From Dermacentor variabilis (taxonomy: Eukaryota; Arthropoda; Arachnida; Ixodida; Ixodidae), in NCBI RefSeq assembly GCF_050947875.1, contig NC_134573.1, positions 37,813,615-37,877,614 on the forward strand: DNA of 64,000 bases, written 5' to 3'. The notes under the pieces are model-generated. The model worked only from the letters and a program-made list of their open reading frames with translations. It did no database searches and was not told the origin of the DNA. This document shows, in pieces, positions 10,798-45,017 of the stretch (the stretch's first letter is position 1; the number at the start of each line of letters is the position of its first letter). The translations under genes were made by a program, and so were the position numbers.

Positions 10798-11302
10798 AGG
10801 GACACTAAAGTGAAAAATGATTTCTTCTGCATCAGTAAATTACCGTTATACAACACCAAAAACACCACTCTTACAACGGTAAGACGTTTGGTAAGCCAGA
10901 GAAGCGCAAGAACGAAATACGGATGGCGACGCCTACTTAAGTTCCCGCACCTGGGAGCTGTGACGTCTTGGATTTCGATGGCATCTTCTAGGGCTTACTA
11001 ATTATATATAGCGGTACAGATTGACTACATTGTGTTCTAAAGGAACCAAATATTAAACATGGCAAGTTTCGGGAACTTTTATTCAGCCAACGCGGCCCAA
11101 ATGCGAAAACATACTTTAGAATCCCTGACGTCACGCTGACGTACCGGCGCTGGGGTTTCGGCGCGAAATTCAAATACTGATACTTGGACCTTCATTTTCC
11201 CATCTAATAATCAAACTATTTTTTCTGAAATGACTGCCTGCAGGGTTCTCAAACAATGCTCGATTAGTCCAAACTGATTTATTGTTTCGCTTTAGTGTCC
11301 CT
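10798..11302. mobile_element. MITE with TTAA target duplication (piggyBac-like ends)
   Basis: A 505-bp element has inverted termini AGGGACACTAAAG (10798) and CTTTAGTGTCCCT (ending 11302), each flanked outside by TTAA (10794-10797 and 11303-11306). TTAA duplication is the mark of piggyBac-type transposition. No transposase is encoded, so it is non-autonomous. It lies between an RTE relic and a CR1-like relic and may have inserted at their border. Confidence 0.85.
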
Positions 11303-11309
11303 TTAACGA

Positions 11310-12085
11310 ACCTAAATGTAAAAGCGTGCGTATCTCTAGACGTACTTCTATTCAAAATATGCCTGCTTACTTCCTTAATGATTTTTCACCCCTCGCTTAC
11401 TGTTATAAATATCTTGGCATTCACATCACGTCTAGTCTGTCCTGGGGCATTCGCATTGAATGTGTGACTAGCAACCAGAACCTCATGCTCTGCTATATGC
11501 ATCGAACTTTTTGCAGTGCGCTATCTTCAGCTAAGTTAATGATTTACAACGCCCTAATCCGCTCAAAATTAGAATACGCAGGTGTTATACGGTATCAAAC
11601 ATCTCTCATCCTTGCCCTTGAAGCTGTCCAGAATCGCGCCGCGCCTTCTATCCTAACTACTACCGCCATTCTAGCGTCGCGTCCATGAAAAGAACATTAA
11701 ACTAACCGGTGCATTTCTTCAGGCGCAATTGCTCCCGCCTGAATCTTTTTCATAAAGTCTGCCACTACAATCAAGTATTGAAAGTCGCTCTTTTTCCACC
11801 GCCTTACTTCGTTTCAGCTAGAACCGATCAGCTTTTCAAGGTAAGCTTGTCATCGTGTCCCACTAACATTTATCACGATTATTTCGTCCCAAGAGCGACC
11901 ATAATAACAAATTATGATTCTGATTCTGACTGAATGGAACTACCTTCCCTCCTCCATTACTGCCATTGCATATGCAGAAACATTCAAGATCGCATTGGAA
12001 AATTGCATGTAACGCTTTATCTGTTATTTCAGTCGACACGTTTGTAACTATACCGCTCCTTCTTGTAGTGCTTCCGGGCCATGAT
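11310..12085 (+). pseudogene. CR1-like LINE, C-terminal RT fragment
   Basis: An open stretch encodes YKYLGIHITSSLSWGI, then NALIRSKLEYAGVI and LALEAVQNRAAPSI. In CR1-like proteins the blocks YLG-x-H-x-W, LIRSKLEYA and VQNRAAR follow the catalytic palm. Frameshifts follow; later pieces (RRNCSRLNLFHKVCHYNQ, FVPRATIITN) continue the family's C-terminus. Endonuclease and catalytic RT are missing. The left edge abuts the MITE. Confidence 0.7.
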
Positions 12086-12149
12086 CGTATTCATAATACA
12101 TAAATCAAACTTGACGGTAACTTTAGCATACGCTAAAAAGGACGAAGGT

Positions 12150-12325
12150 GAAAGCCTGCGCGGTCACGAGACATTCATTAAGTTACTTGACTACTCAATC
12201 GAATGCGTTGGTATTTTCCGTTACTTGTTTTCCCTCGATTAACTCTATCCTAATTGACTCTACCTTAACATCAAAGGTCGTGGGATCGACTCTCACCAAA
12301 GGTCCTGGGTTTGAGTGCCTTAACT
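12150..12325 (+). repeat. Dispersed repeat with B-box-like words, copy 1
   Basis: Begins with GGTCACGAGACATTCATTAAG and carries two spaced words, GGTCGTGGGATCGACTC (12276) and GGTCCTGGGTTTGAGTGCC (12301), resembling the Pol III B box (GGTTCGANTCC). The same head and words recur near 17950-18240, so this is a dispersed family. Confidence 0.55.
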
Positions 12326-12492
12326 CTTCCTAATTAACTGTGCTGTGGAGAAGACGCGGCTCCGTCCGGCAGCATCGCCAATGCTCGGCACCCTCTGCTG
12401 GCGCTGCTGGTCGCTGGTGTCTTTAGAGACGGCGCCTCTCGCTGCCTCGCTGTTCCTTGAACTCGTGGCGTCATTGAATGACTCGATGTATG

Positions 12493-12788
12493 GGGTCGTC
12501 CGCTCTTGGCACGAACTCGGCTCAGCGTGGCCGTGCTCCGTGGAGCGCCAGCGCACGCGGCGCTGCCGCGCATCGAAGCTTAGTGGTGCAGGCGCACAAG
12601 TGCGTGAAGGCTGGGCTTAGTGTCGTCTGCTAAAGCGCGGGTGTGCGCCATGCTTTAGCAGACGGCGCACGACACCTTCAAGCTCCAGTGCGCCTGCGCC
12701 GCTTATGCGCCATGGCCGCGCCGCGTGCGCCGGAGCTGCACGGAGCGCGACCACGCTGAGCCGAGTTCGTGCCAAGAGCGGACGACCC
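12493..12788. repeat. Long imperfect palindrome (foldback) of about 296 bp
   Basis: The outer 26-28 bases of the arms are exact reverse complements (GTCGTCCGCTCTTGGCACGA at 12495; its complement ends at 12786). The inner arms, with AGTGTCGTCTGCTAAAGC against GCTTTAGCAGACGGCGCACG, match imperfectly. A short loop lies near 12641-12653. The piece is GC-rich compared with its surroundings. It could be a foldback element, a hairpin-RNA source, or two head-to-head copies of one repeat. Confidence 0.85.
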
Positions 12789-13329
12789 TGAACACCTGTA
12801 CGAAAGTTTGTTCAGCGCTGCCTTGACTAGCTATTGTTGGTTTTTATTGGGTCCTGTACAGGTACTGAATGGACGTATAGTGAGAGAAACAGAAAACGGC
12901 GTCATCTGCAACTAAGTGTTTTACGTTAGCATGTACCTATGTTTATATCAGTTGGTGCATGGTAGCGCGGCGATTGCCTATGCACTCAGACGAAGAATTT
13001 AAGAAGCGTGATCAACCTGGGCTTATCATGAAGGCGATGCAACGTCGCACAGTCTCTTCGTAGCGTTGGCATCTACGAGGAAATTACCGAAGAATGCGGG
13101 CACACCCCAGAGATGGTGCAGTCTAACAGAGTGCCCAAAACGTGAGAAAGTTGCACGGGAGGCACGCTCCAAACGTCTCAATGGGCTAGCCGGCTTTGGC
13201 ACTACAGTATGTGGCCCAGTGGTCAGATCATTCGGCTCCTGCACTCGAAGGCCACTGTTCATTCCCGCTCATGCATTTTTTATTACAGATGTCCTAAGTG
13301 TGGCGAGACATTCAAGGCCTGCCGACTAT

Positions 13330-13640
13330 TCGTGCCGACCTCCGGCAGGCTGTTTGGAATAACGCAAAGAATACTTTGCACTAAAGATCGACCTGGAAAG
13401 GGCATGTAGTGCCTAAGGAAGATAACCGGTGGCCTTTTAGGATTGGAGAATGATTGCCGAGGGGAGGGAATTGCATAGTCGAGGCCGGCAGAGAATGAGG
13501 GGGTGTTATATAATTAGAAAAATTGCACGTATAACCTGGAATCAACAAGCCTAAGACAGTGGTAATTGGAGATCGCTGGCAGAGGCCTTTGTCCTAACAG
13601 TGGACATATTAATAGGCTGCTGCTGCTAATTATAATAATT
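13330..13640 (+). pseudogene. RTE-clade LINE, C-terminal and 3' end fragment
   Basis: The frame STWKGHVVPKEDNRWPFRIGE matches the RTE C-terminal block (WAWAGHVMRREDNRWSLRV) of the element at 26069-29047. Downstream remnants end at a QWT-like terminus followed by a short AT/GAT-rich tail, as in RTE 3' ends. The spacing suggests it is the tail of the relic at 10054-10790, separated by later insertions. Confidence 0.65.
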
Positions 13641-14840
13641 ATGTAGATGTATAATGATGATGAACTTAACCGCATTAGATCCTGTAAAATCTGTGACCTC
13701 GCGGCTAGAAAGCGGTAGCTTCTGGGTGGCCTCAGCCACCCATCTTTCGTTTTTTTTTTGCTTATTTTCTTACTCACCAGGTTTTATGCATCGTGCTTGT
13801 ATTCTTCCTTTCTTTAAATCATGAAGCAGGAGCAGCATTTTTGCGATAACTGAACATAAATCTATATTTATAAGCTCAATATTAACTTATAGCTGATCGC
13901 CTTATGTTTGTTTTTAATATATCGCATATATCTAGCACATTCCCTTGGGACTTTTTAAGCCCAGCAGGGTCCACTGTCGCCATGCCGTATACTACTGGAA
14001 TTGCTGACATCTTAACATACTATTTCAAAAAGATTGCTTGGGGCAGAAAGCAAAATTCTGCGAATTGATTTGAATTACTGCAAAAGGCGGCCATTACTTA
14101 AAGGAAAAACCGTAATGCGCATTTTAATAATTTAAGGCAATTGACTACTCAACAAGTTATATGAGGACTTGCGCGCAATTTTTATAAGTAACCAATTGCA
14201 GCCGGTCAGTTTTCAGGGCATGATCACTGAGAATGACTTCTGATGCACACCAGTTTCCATATATACGTTTTCAGATTGTGAAATGTTTCACTGTAATTTA
14301 TTTTGCATCTAGTTACTAGGAAGCTCTAGCTCTAGAGCTGCTTCTAAATATATGAGAATTAAAAAGTCGTTTTTATCGCCAACCAATGCAGCCACGTTGA
14401 TGAGGTTTGTTACACCATAAAAAAACAAATAAATATAGTAATTATGATTGCGATATTTAATTTATTTTATTTACTAAGATACGTTCTCATTATTGCGAGA
14501 TTTTAACAAGTTCACGTTTCAAGTTAACAGTTCTTAACATAGCAAACAAACAAACAAAGAAAAGCACTTCTTTGTAGTATCGCAGTTCTGTAAATTGCAC
14601 CGAACATTGCATCAAATGTGGGCAAAATTGATGCACTATACTTGAATTTGAATGACAGACACCACTAAATTAGGAGTAGGACTTTTGCGAAAGCTTTGTC
14701 AGCTTTCTAAGAATTTTATGTAAGGTTTAAAGCCCTATATCACTTTTGTCCAATGGAGATGCTTTTACTGATGCAGTTTTCATAACTGTGATACGCGTTG
14801 TTGGTGCTTAGTTACGAAGTTGCATGCATTGTGCTTGCGT
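13641..14840. other. AT-rich spacer, nothing recognised
   Basis: No open frame of note and no repeat structure visible to me. Confidence 0.5.
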
Positions 14841-14989
14841 TCTTTTTACAGCGAAGCTGCACATAGCTACCCTCTGGCGGCGGTCGATGTCCGTCCGTCA
14901 ACGCGTCGCGCCAACACGAAAAAAAAATTTCGTGTCCCGTTTCTCGCGAATGCTCTGTAGCTCTCAATCTAGTGTCGGTATCTTGGAGA

Positions 14990-15300
14990 AGTTATACTGA
15001 AATTGGCCGCTAAGGCGACGCTATCATTACGCCGAGTTTCATTTACTTGTCATGATTAGTTAGTTCACAGTGTAGTTGTAAACGTTACAGAATTTCCGTA
15101 TGCTGTCAATACATGGCCGTCTACGGAGAGTGTATAGCTAAAGAAAAAGGCAGTAACTCTTGTTTTATTGAGACTATTCCGAAACAAATTATATAACAAT
15201 TAGCCGCTGAAACGACTCTAACAATACGTCGAGTTTCATCTACTTTTCGCATATACGTAGTTCCCAGTGAAGTTCTAAATATTGTAGAATTCCCTTTTGC
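14990..15300. repeat. Diverged tandem repeat, about 190-bp period
   Basis: Blocks around 15003-15110 and 15196-15300 share GCCGAGTTTCATTTACTT / GTCGAGTTTCATCTACTT, GCCGCT and a CAGTG-AGTT-TAAA-GT-AGAATT order. The two copies are clearly diverged. Confidence 0.65.
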
Positions 15301-15395
15301 CATGCGGCGGTATTGCGCACGTTGCTACTTCATAAAAGACTCAAACTCACTCCACAGTCAAAATATGTATTATTCGTTGTCTGTGTCCTTCAGTA

Positions 15396-15396
<1 letters not shown>

Positions 15397-15479
<83 letters not shown>
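15397..15479. repeat. (TA)n microsatellite
   Basis: Uninterrupted TA run of about 80 bases. Confidence 0.95.
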
Positions 15480-15482
<3 letters not shown>

Positions 15483-15544
15483 TCGATTGAGGTCAAACAC
15501 ACCGCAGCTTCACTGCTCGTCCTTCTTCACAATGTGGAAGGGCT

Positions 15545-15715
15545 CAGGATGAGGAGGAGGAGGAATAAACGTTTATTTTCGAAGCAGTATCCCGGGGTAA
15601 GCCCCGTCTCTACTCTCGGCGGCAGGTCTCCTCATTCCAGGAACCCTCTTGCCTTATCTGCCTCCTTGGTCCTGGCGACGAGGCGTTGTTGTTGTTCCGG
15701 GTCATGAATCTTTAT
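15545..15715 (-). mobile_element. Probable LINE 3' terminal fragment
   Basis: On the minus strand the piece ends in AAAATAAACGTTTATTCC followed by a CCT-repeat tail, i.e. a poly(A) signal plus a simple tail. The upstream part (GGCAAGAGGGTTCCTGGAATG...) resembles a common tick LINE 3' UTR from memory. No coding motif is visible, so the assignment is tentative. Confidence 0.4.
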
Positions 15716-16387
15716 TTTTTTAATCTTGCTTATTTTGACGAACCTTTGTAAAACTTGAAGTCGAAAATTAATTTTGTGCTTCCTAGTGCAGCTGCAATGT
15801 AGTGCTCTTTCTGAAAACCAACAAATGTTCTTGAGATCGACCGTGCAGCCGATCTCACCAAAACGTTTCCGAGTTTTACATATTATTTTATTAGGGAAAC
15901 TAGGATTACGTACGAGCTAAAACTTATTAAGAAGGTGTAGTGTTGGAAAACAGTTATTGAAACAAAATTACTGAAACATTTTAATAATAATTTTTTTCCG
16001 TATTAACGAAATATTTTCGGTTATTTTTTGCAGAATTATTCTTCGCTTTTCGAAGCAATATACCTCAGATAGTGAAATTGCTGTTTGTGTAAAGGAGACT
16101 TCTCAAAAACCTGTTTATTATTTTTAAGTACGGGCAACGGATCCAACGCACTTGCCGATCTATGTGCAAGCGAAGCTTCTTTTTTTTTTTTCGGACGTCT
16201 CAGTGATATGCAATGCAACGAGACCAACATTCAATGATGAGCTAACATATTCCCTCGTAATAAAAGAATGTTATCACCCCAGGTGCAAAACTTGCAGGTA
16301 GCTTTAAAGCGCCTGTAAAATTAAAAACACCGCAAATAGCTATACACAAGAAGTGAAACCTAGTATTTACTAATAGTATATAGTTCC

Positions 16388-17130
16388 AATGTAATTTATA
16401 TGCTTCAATGTTCCTTCTGTAAGAAACAATATATCGGCGAAACGTGACAATCAATGAATGTCGGTTAAACGGACATCGCGCGGACACAGCTAAAAAGCTT
16501 CCCAAAGCCGTCGCCGAGCCTTTCAACCCAACCAGGTCATAATTTTAACTCTACATCCTACAGTCCAATTTCAAATCTGCGTGAGAAAGAAAATACAGAG
16601 AATCATACTTCATCCATAAGTTCGAGACATGACAACCAAGAAGCGTAAATGTTTCAAAGGGAGCTTTAGAATCTACTCGCTGTGCTAAGTTTGAAACTAT
16701 AGACACACTTAGTTATTCTTCATTGGGTTGCTTAGTTTCCTTTGTCTATTCCATTTTTTTTCCAGGAGCACAAATATCTGCCGCTCCTTTTATTGTCTCT
16801 TTCATCTCTTGCAGAGACCATAGTTCACTGACCTTCAACGAATCAGATAATCCCCCCCAGACCCCTTTCGCTTAAAAAGGAACCTGCAGTGGCACGTCAA
16901 CCAGCTGGCACACGGCGCCACCTCACATTCTTTCACCGACGTTGAATAGCACACCTTTTCAATTCTGCACCTTCGCCGCTAACAAACCCTCGGTCATTGC
17001 CTCGCCCACCCGCTTTACCTGTTCTGCCCTTTAGAAGGACCGTACCTATAGTATATGCTTTGCCGAGGAAAGCATACGTCGGCTTGAAGAAGACATGTTC
17101 AGTGGTCGAGACGTTGGCTCCTGCTTTTGC
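16388..17130 (+). pseudogene. Penelope-like element: GIY-YIG endonuclease relic and 3' region
   Basis: Frame at 16388 reads NVIYMLQCSFCKKQYIGET, a GIY-YIG nuclease start with the CxxC pair typical of Penelope-like elements; after a TGA it continues with GHR-like residues and a KSFPKPSPSLSTQPGH run, the region normally reading KKLPKPVAEHFNQPGH. Reverse transcriptase is not seen upstream, so the copy is truncated. A downstream block (about 17080-17125) with TGAAGAAGACATGTTCAGTG then TCGAGACGTTGGCTCC resembles the element's 3' region; the same TCGAAACGTTGGCTCC word recurs at 22556-22580. I found no clear hammerhead ribozyme core. Confidence 0.6.
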
Positions 17131-17605
17131 CTTATTATCGTTTTGCTCATCGTCTTGAATTTCCATCTGCAGCCTTCCCCGCGTTTTCCCTCTTACACAA
17201 TGTGGAGCACTACTTGGCGCAAAGCCACCGTCTAAGCTTTGCGCGGCAGCTAGCGGAAACCGGTAGTGGAGGTGACCAGTCGAAGCATTTTGTTATACAT
17301 TATCATGCGAAATAGAACCCAGAAACGCGGAGTTGCATCTCTTGCGAATGCCGGTTTTTTTCGAAACCCACTATGCGGCGGGAAGCGCTTGCTCAAGGTC
17401 GCGCTTTAATGCCTTTCGGGACTTCCTCATAGCATTTCGAAGTACAAATTGAGCGGTATCTTCTCAGTGTGTCGCGGAAGCTCCAAGAGGCAAGCCTAGT
17501 CGTCTTGTCGCTTTCTCTCGTTTCTTAAACGCTGCACTCGGAAAAAGAACAGTGCTACTTTATTTCTTTCGTGTATCTTGTGGCAAGAAGACTGCGTCTA
17601 AAATC
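17131..17605 (+). other. Upstream region of the lipocalin gene
   Basis: Non-coding sequence before the predicted start codon. A weak TATA-like TTCTTAAACG lies near 17520-17530. No confident core promoter or 5' UTR exon could be placed. Confidence 0.3.
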
Positions 17606-39843
<22,238 letters not shown>

Positions 39844-39938
39844 ACAGCAGCCATGAGAGCCTGTACTCTGTAATCAGAACAGTCTTTCAAAGCCTCTAGA
39901 TTGTCACACTGAAATCTAACCTTCATGCTTTTACGAAT

Positions 39939-39944
39939 AATAAA
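39939..39944 (+). terminator. Poly(A) signal AATAAA of the lipocalin gene
   Basis: Canonical AATAAA about 95 bases after the stop codon, suggesting a 3' UTR of roughly 110-130 nt. Confidence 0.7.
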
Positions 39945-39959
39945 ATAACAATATTAACA

Positions 39960-40234
39960 ATAATGATTTCAGTAGCATTGGTTTTACACTTTAAGCATTT
40001 TTCTTTTGGTTTGTATGTGGCCCACATGTAGGTAAATATAGAGTAGCCGATTAGAGCGAAGTACCTCAGCCGTCTATTGCATCATAATAAATATTACACG
40101 ACAGCTGGTGCAGGAGTTGCGGTTCATGAATGTTAGCTATTATGTGCTGCGTTTTGATTTCACAAAAATTACCAGATGTGCAAAATGAGCGTGGTTGCCG
40201 CGCTTTCCTTCAGTTGAAGGCGTCGATGTATTGC
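39960..40234. other. Spacer downstream of the lipocalin gene
   Basis: AT-rich sequence, nothing recognised. Confidence 0.5.
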
Positions 40235-40238
40235 TTAA

Positions 40239-43200
40239 AGGGCCCCTTCACCACCACCGATACCTTTTAAACATTTCAAGTAAACACGCGCTTCGATTTA
40301 CGAATGCCGCCACGATCAAGGAACGTGGCTACGCCCTGCGGGCGCGCCCCGCACACAAAATCCCGTGCCGGGCCGCGTTCGTCGTGATGTCACCAGGAGC
40401 AGACGCTGTCGATGAGTCGACCCCACGGCTTCCGCTCCGTCTGCTAGCAGGTGCACGCGCTCCTCGCTCGTCGTGGTGTTCGCGTGTGCGCACGCGCGGA
40501 TCGGCAACTACGGCCCATAACGCAAGTGCCGAATCGCTCGCGTTCCTACACGGTCGCGCTCAGCTGCGCGATCTTTCTTTTTTTCATTCATTTACCCTAA
40601 TGACACAGCTTGGGCATGACATAGGGGATGGGGAGAACAACTGATGTATATTATACAATGATATACAATATACATTGTAAGTCGAATATCCTTATATGAA
40701 GTAGCACATGCTATGCGACCTTTACATCACTTCTAATTCGACAACATCATACGCCAACAATTTTTACATTATACAAACAAGAATCTGACATCTGAAGAAA
40801 TGCAGGAAGAAAAGGTAATGTTATTAATTTACGAATGTTTCATTAAGTGCTTGTTTTAATATAATATGGTCAATTATTTCAGCTATATTACTTGGGAGAT
40901 GATTCCATTCCGAAATGGCTAAATGGAGACATGAAAACTGCAATAGCTTAGTGCGCGCAAATGGTTGTTCGACCTTAAACTCCTGATCAATTCGTCGGAA
41001 TTTCCGTTTGGCTGGTAAGATGTGTGCCTGAGAGAATATATTTGGGTTATGAAAAAGCTGATGGAAGAAAGTTAGCCGAGATATCTTTCTTCTAGTCTGC
41101 AATGGGATGAGTCCTAGGTCATGTTTTATTTTGGTGATACTTGAATGTTGTGAATAGTTACCTGTAATAAATCGCGCTGCCTTGTTCTGAAAAGATTCTA
41201 CTTTGTTAATAAGATGCGTTTGGTGCGGGTTCTATATAAATGAGGCATACTCTAGCTTTGAACGAAGTACTGTGGTATATGCAAGAAGCTTGGTATCACT
41301 ATTAGCCTGACGAAGCGTTCAACGAATGAAGCCAAGAGATTTGCATGCAGCGGAAACAATAAAACCCACACGATTATGCCAAGACAAAGTCGGAGAAAGA
41401 TGAACACCTAGATATTTAACCGATTCTGTAGTTTCTAGAGCCTCACCATTAAGAAAGTATGCATGTTTCGTAATTTCACTGCAAGTAGTAAATTTCATAA
41501 GTTTAGTTTTTGAGGTATTTATGCTCATTTGCCAGTCTGAGCACAATCTTTCAATCCTGTTCAAGTAATTTTGTAATTTATCACAGTCAGCCTTACATTT
41601 TAATGGCCGATACAGAATGCAATCGTCGGCATATAACCGGATTTCTGAGTCTATACCCTGAATAATATCATTTAAATAAAATAAAAATAGAGTGGGTCCC
41701 AAAACGGAACCTTGAGGCACACCGGAATGAACAGGTTGAAATGACGAACGGACATTATTGATTACGACAGCTTGTCGTCTGTTACTTAAGTATTCTATAA
41801 CCCAGTTTATTACTTTTTCGTCAACTTTAATCAGCTTCATTTTATATATGAGGTGGTTATGAGCCACACGGTCAAAGGCTTTAGCAAAATCTATAAATAT
41901 GGCGTCAGTTTCTGTAAGTTCGTGAAGGTTAAGGTGAATGTCTGTAGTTAGTTCAAGAAGCTGGGATTTACATGAGCGGCCTCGTTGAAAACCATGCTGG
42001 TTTGCAAATAGAATGCGGTTGCTAGCCATGTACTGCAGGATTTGAGAAGATAATACGTGTTCAAATAGTTTGCATACAACAGCCGTAAGGGATATAGGCC
42101 TATAGTTTGTTTTTGTCGCCGGTTTTATATATTGGTATCACATGTGCCAATTTCCAGTCGTCTGGAACTTCGGCGGTGTCGAGAGACTGTTGAAACAATA
42201 GTGTAAGTATAAGAGCAGAATTGTGCTTTGGTCATTTTTAGTACCTTAGTACAAGTACAGTCAGGGCCTGGACTAGAAAACGATGGTAAACGCTCAATAG
42301 CTTTCACAATTACATCACTTGTCACAATTATACATTCCATAAATAAGAACTATCAGAAAACTGTGTTGACTTATCCAGGGGATTTTCGTCATTAAATACA
42401 CTACAAAAGAATAAATTAAACCGTTCAGCAACATCCATGACATCAATTGCAGCACCAGACTCAGTGTCAAAAAACGAGTAACTCTTTTGTAGATGCGGGA
42501 GAAATGACCTTCCAAATTTTTTTTATCTGTTTTTAGGAATTGCGAAATATCCTGGTTGAAAAATTGATATTTGGCAGCCTCAATATGTAATGCACATTCT
42601 TTAGAAAACGATAAATATTCTGACTTGGCTTCAACAGATCTTGCGCTTCTTGCCTTTCGAAACAAACGTTTCTTTTTATGCAGATATCGCTTAATCTCTC
42701 GAGTAAATCATGGCTTGTCTGCTGTTTCAGAGATCCATTTTTTTAAATGTAATTGTCCCGGAGTTTTACAGCTCGTCACGATAACGAATTCAGTTATTTT
42801 GCAGCAAATAGCTTTAATACGTTTGCATGAATGACAGGTAAAATTCAAGATGCTCAGAGTTGAAGCCTTCGGCATCTGCTTTAAAATAGTCATAAGTTTT
42901 CTTTTTTTGTCGCGGTTTCTTCACGGTTTCCGTTTTAAATGTACAATGTATGATACGATGATCACTGATATACTCTGGTACATCCACGGTAGCACGTTCG
43001 GGGTGTGTTGTTAGAAGAAGATCAAGAATAGCATTGTGCCGCGTAGGGATTTCGATAAGTTGAGACAACTGAAAATATTCTGAAAGGGCAACAAAATCTG
43101 CACAATCGCATGTCTGGTGCGTGCTAGGGGATATTAAAGCAGACTACTCTATGCTTGGAAAGTTAAAATCGCCGGCGAAAATTATGGGAGAGTTATTATA

Positions 43201-44374
43201 TTCGGATTGGATGGAGCCTAATACAGACTGCAGTTCCTCAGAAAAATCTTGTAGAAAGTCCCATAGCATGCTCCAATAACCAAAGTTACAGCTGGTAAAT
43301 AGCATGCAACCCAAATAATTTCAAGAATGCTGTCAGTAGGTATGTGTTTTACCTTTATATGCTTTCTTATGGCTATTACGACACCGCCTCCTTTTCGATC
43401 CACACGGTCTTTACGAAAAACAGTGAATGAATTCGAAATTTGTAACTCAGAATTGCCAACTTCAGGAGTTAACCACGTTTCCGTTCCGATTATAACATCT
43501 GCATTACAAGCGTGAATGGGGGAAGTAAGCTGATCTTGTTTGTTAAGGATGTTGCGAAAGTTGGCGGAAATTATAGAAAATGTAGGTGTCCCACTGTCTT
43601 TCTGCACGTGGCGACTGCGTCATGGGTTTGTATTTCGCTGGGCACATTCCACGACCCTGCCTTCGGAATGCTGGTACCGATATCATCTCCTGCCTATCTT
43701 TAGCTTATCGAAAGATAGCTTAAACTTTTCATCGGGTTGACAATTCGCTCGAGCAAAGTCGCGAAGCTGTTTGCGGATGAATTGTATTCGAAGTGAAAAG
43801 TCCTCCATCTATCCATACCTTTAATTTCAAATTTTTTACCTTGAACGAATTAGCCAGAATACTGCATTTCGTCTTGTAGTGCAGAAACTGCACTATTACT
43901 GATCGGTGCTGCCCTTGCCTGTGCCGACGGTGTCCGACGGTGTATTGCGATGGCTAGAAGGCATCGGTGCGCATGTGCTCGGCTACAAAAGCGCCGACTG
44001 GCGAGCCTTTCTAGACGTGAGCTCAACACAGGGCTCATAACAGCACGCTTCGCAGAAGCACGGGCCGGCACGGCAGCGACGGCGGCTAGTCTAGAAGCGC
44101 AGAGTCGCGATGATCGGAAGTGGACAGTGTATTGAAAAGCGCGTTGACGATGACGTATGTCACGCGGCAGTTGGCGGAGCACCCTCCCAGGAGGAGAGAG
44201 CAGCCGACGAACGGATCGAAGCGAGAGAGGGGCGCATCTCGATCATCAAATGCGTGTAACTCCGCTATTACTGCACCATTTCGAAAAATTCTCGCGGCTG
44301 CGTGTTCGTTGCAGACTCGTGCACCACACCGACGGCACCACTTAATTTAGACCTCTGGCTGGTATGGGGGCCCT
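40239..44374. mobile_element. TTAA MITE split by a CR1-like LINE
   Basis: The left end AGGGCCCCTTCACC at 40239 follows TTAA (40235-40238); the right end ...GGGGGCCCT at 44374 is followed by CTAA, a one-base-mutated TTAA. The left GC-rich body (40239-40570) and right body (about 43885-44374) would join to about 0.8 kb. I recall this GGGCCC-ended MITE type as common in ticks. The middle is the CR1-like element. Confidence 0.7.
40574..43880 (-). mobile_element. CR1-like LINE with endonuclease and RT, inside the MITE
   Basis: Minus strand: endonuclease (43607-43218) with FSIISANFRNILNKQDQL, VIIGTETWL and GGGVVIAIRK; SDHRIIHC-like end near 42960; RT (42029-41319) with NQHGFQRGRSCKSQLLEL, DAIFIDFAKAFDRV, SGVPQGSVLGPTLF and IRLYADDCILY; C-terminal block (41102-40824) RRKISRLTFFHQLFHN and AISEWNHLPSNI. 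Several frameshifts and stops break it. The 3' end carries AATGAATGA, a CR1 simple tail. A small frame near 43810-43690 may be a leader ORF. Catalytic Asp residues are intact but the gene is not expressible as one protein. Confidence 0.8.
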
Positions 44375-44734
44375 CTAATGCGCGAATGTTCAACATCGCC
44401 ACTTGTGCCATTTAAAGCTCGCTATGTGTTGTCTTTGAAAACATTTTGTGAGAAATGTGCAAATAAACCGTACCTAATACGAAAGGGCACCTAAAATATG
44501 TGAGAGCTACAGAAAACGCCAACCCGCCTACACTGTTACTGTAGCAACGTGGGACATTATTTTTTTTTAAACGAAAAGAAGTTAATCTCTATCCAGTTTC
44601 AAATGCAAAATGCTGCTATAGTCTATGAAAGATTGTGGGTGACACCTTCGAGGAATATTACAATAGTGTCACGTCCTTGGAAAACAGGTGACCCATAATG
44701 GATGGGTTAAGCCCGAGTCTGCAACGCCACCGCC
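44375..44734. other. Spacer
   Basis: No gene recognised. Confidence 0.5.

Positions 44735-45017
<283 letters not shown>

Noticed and set aside
17080..17130. Hammerhead ribozyme in the Penelope-like 3' region
   Set aside because: I could not find the conserved CTGANGA...GAAA core in proper arrangement.
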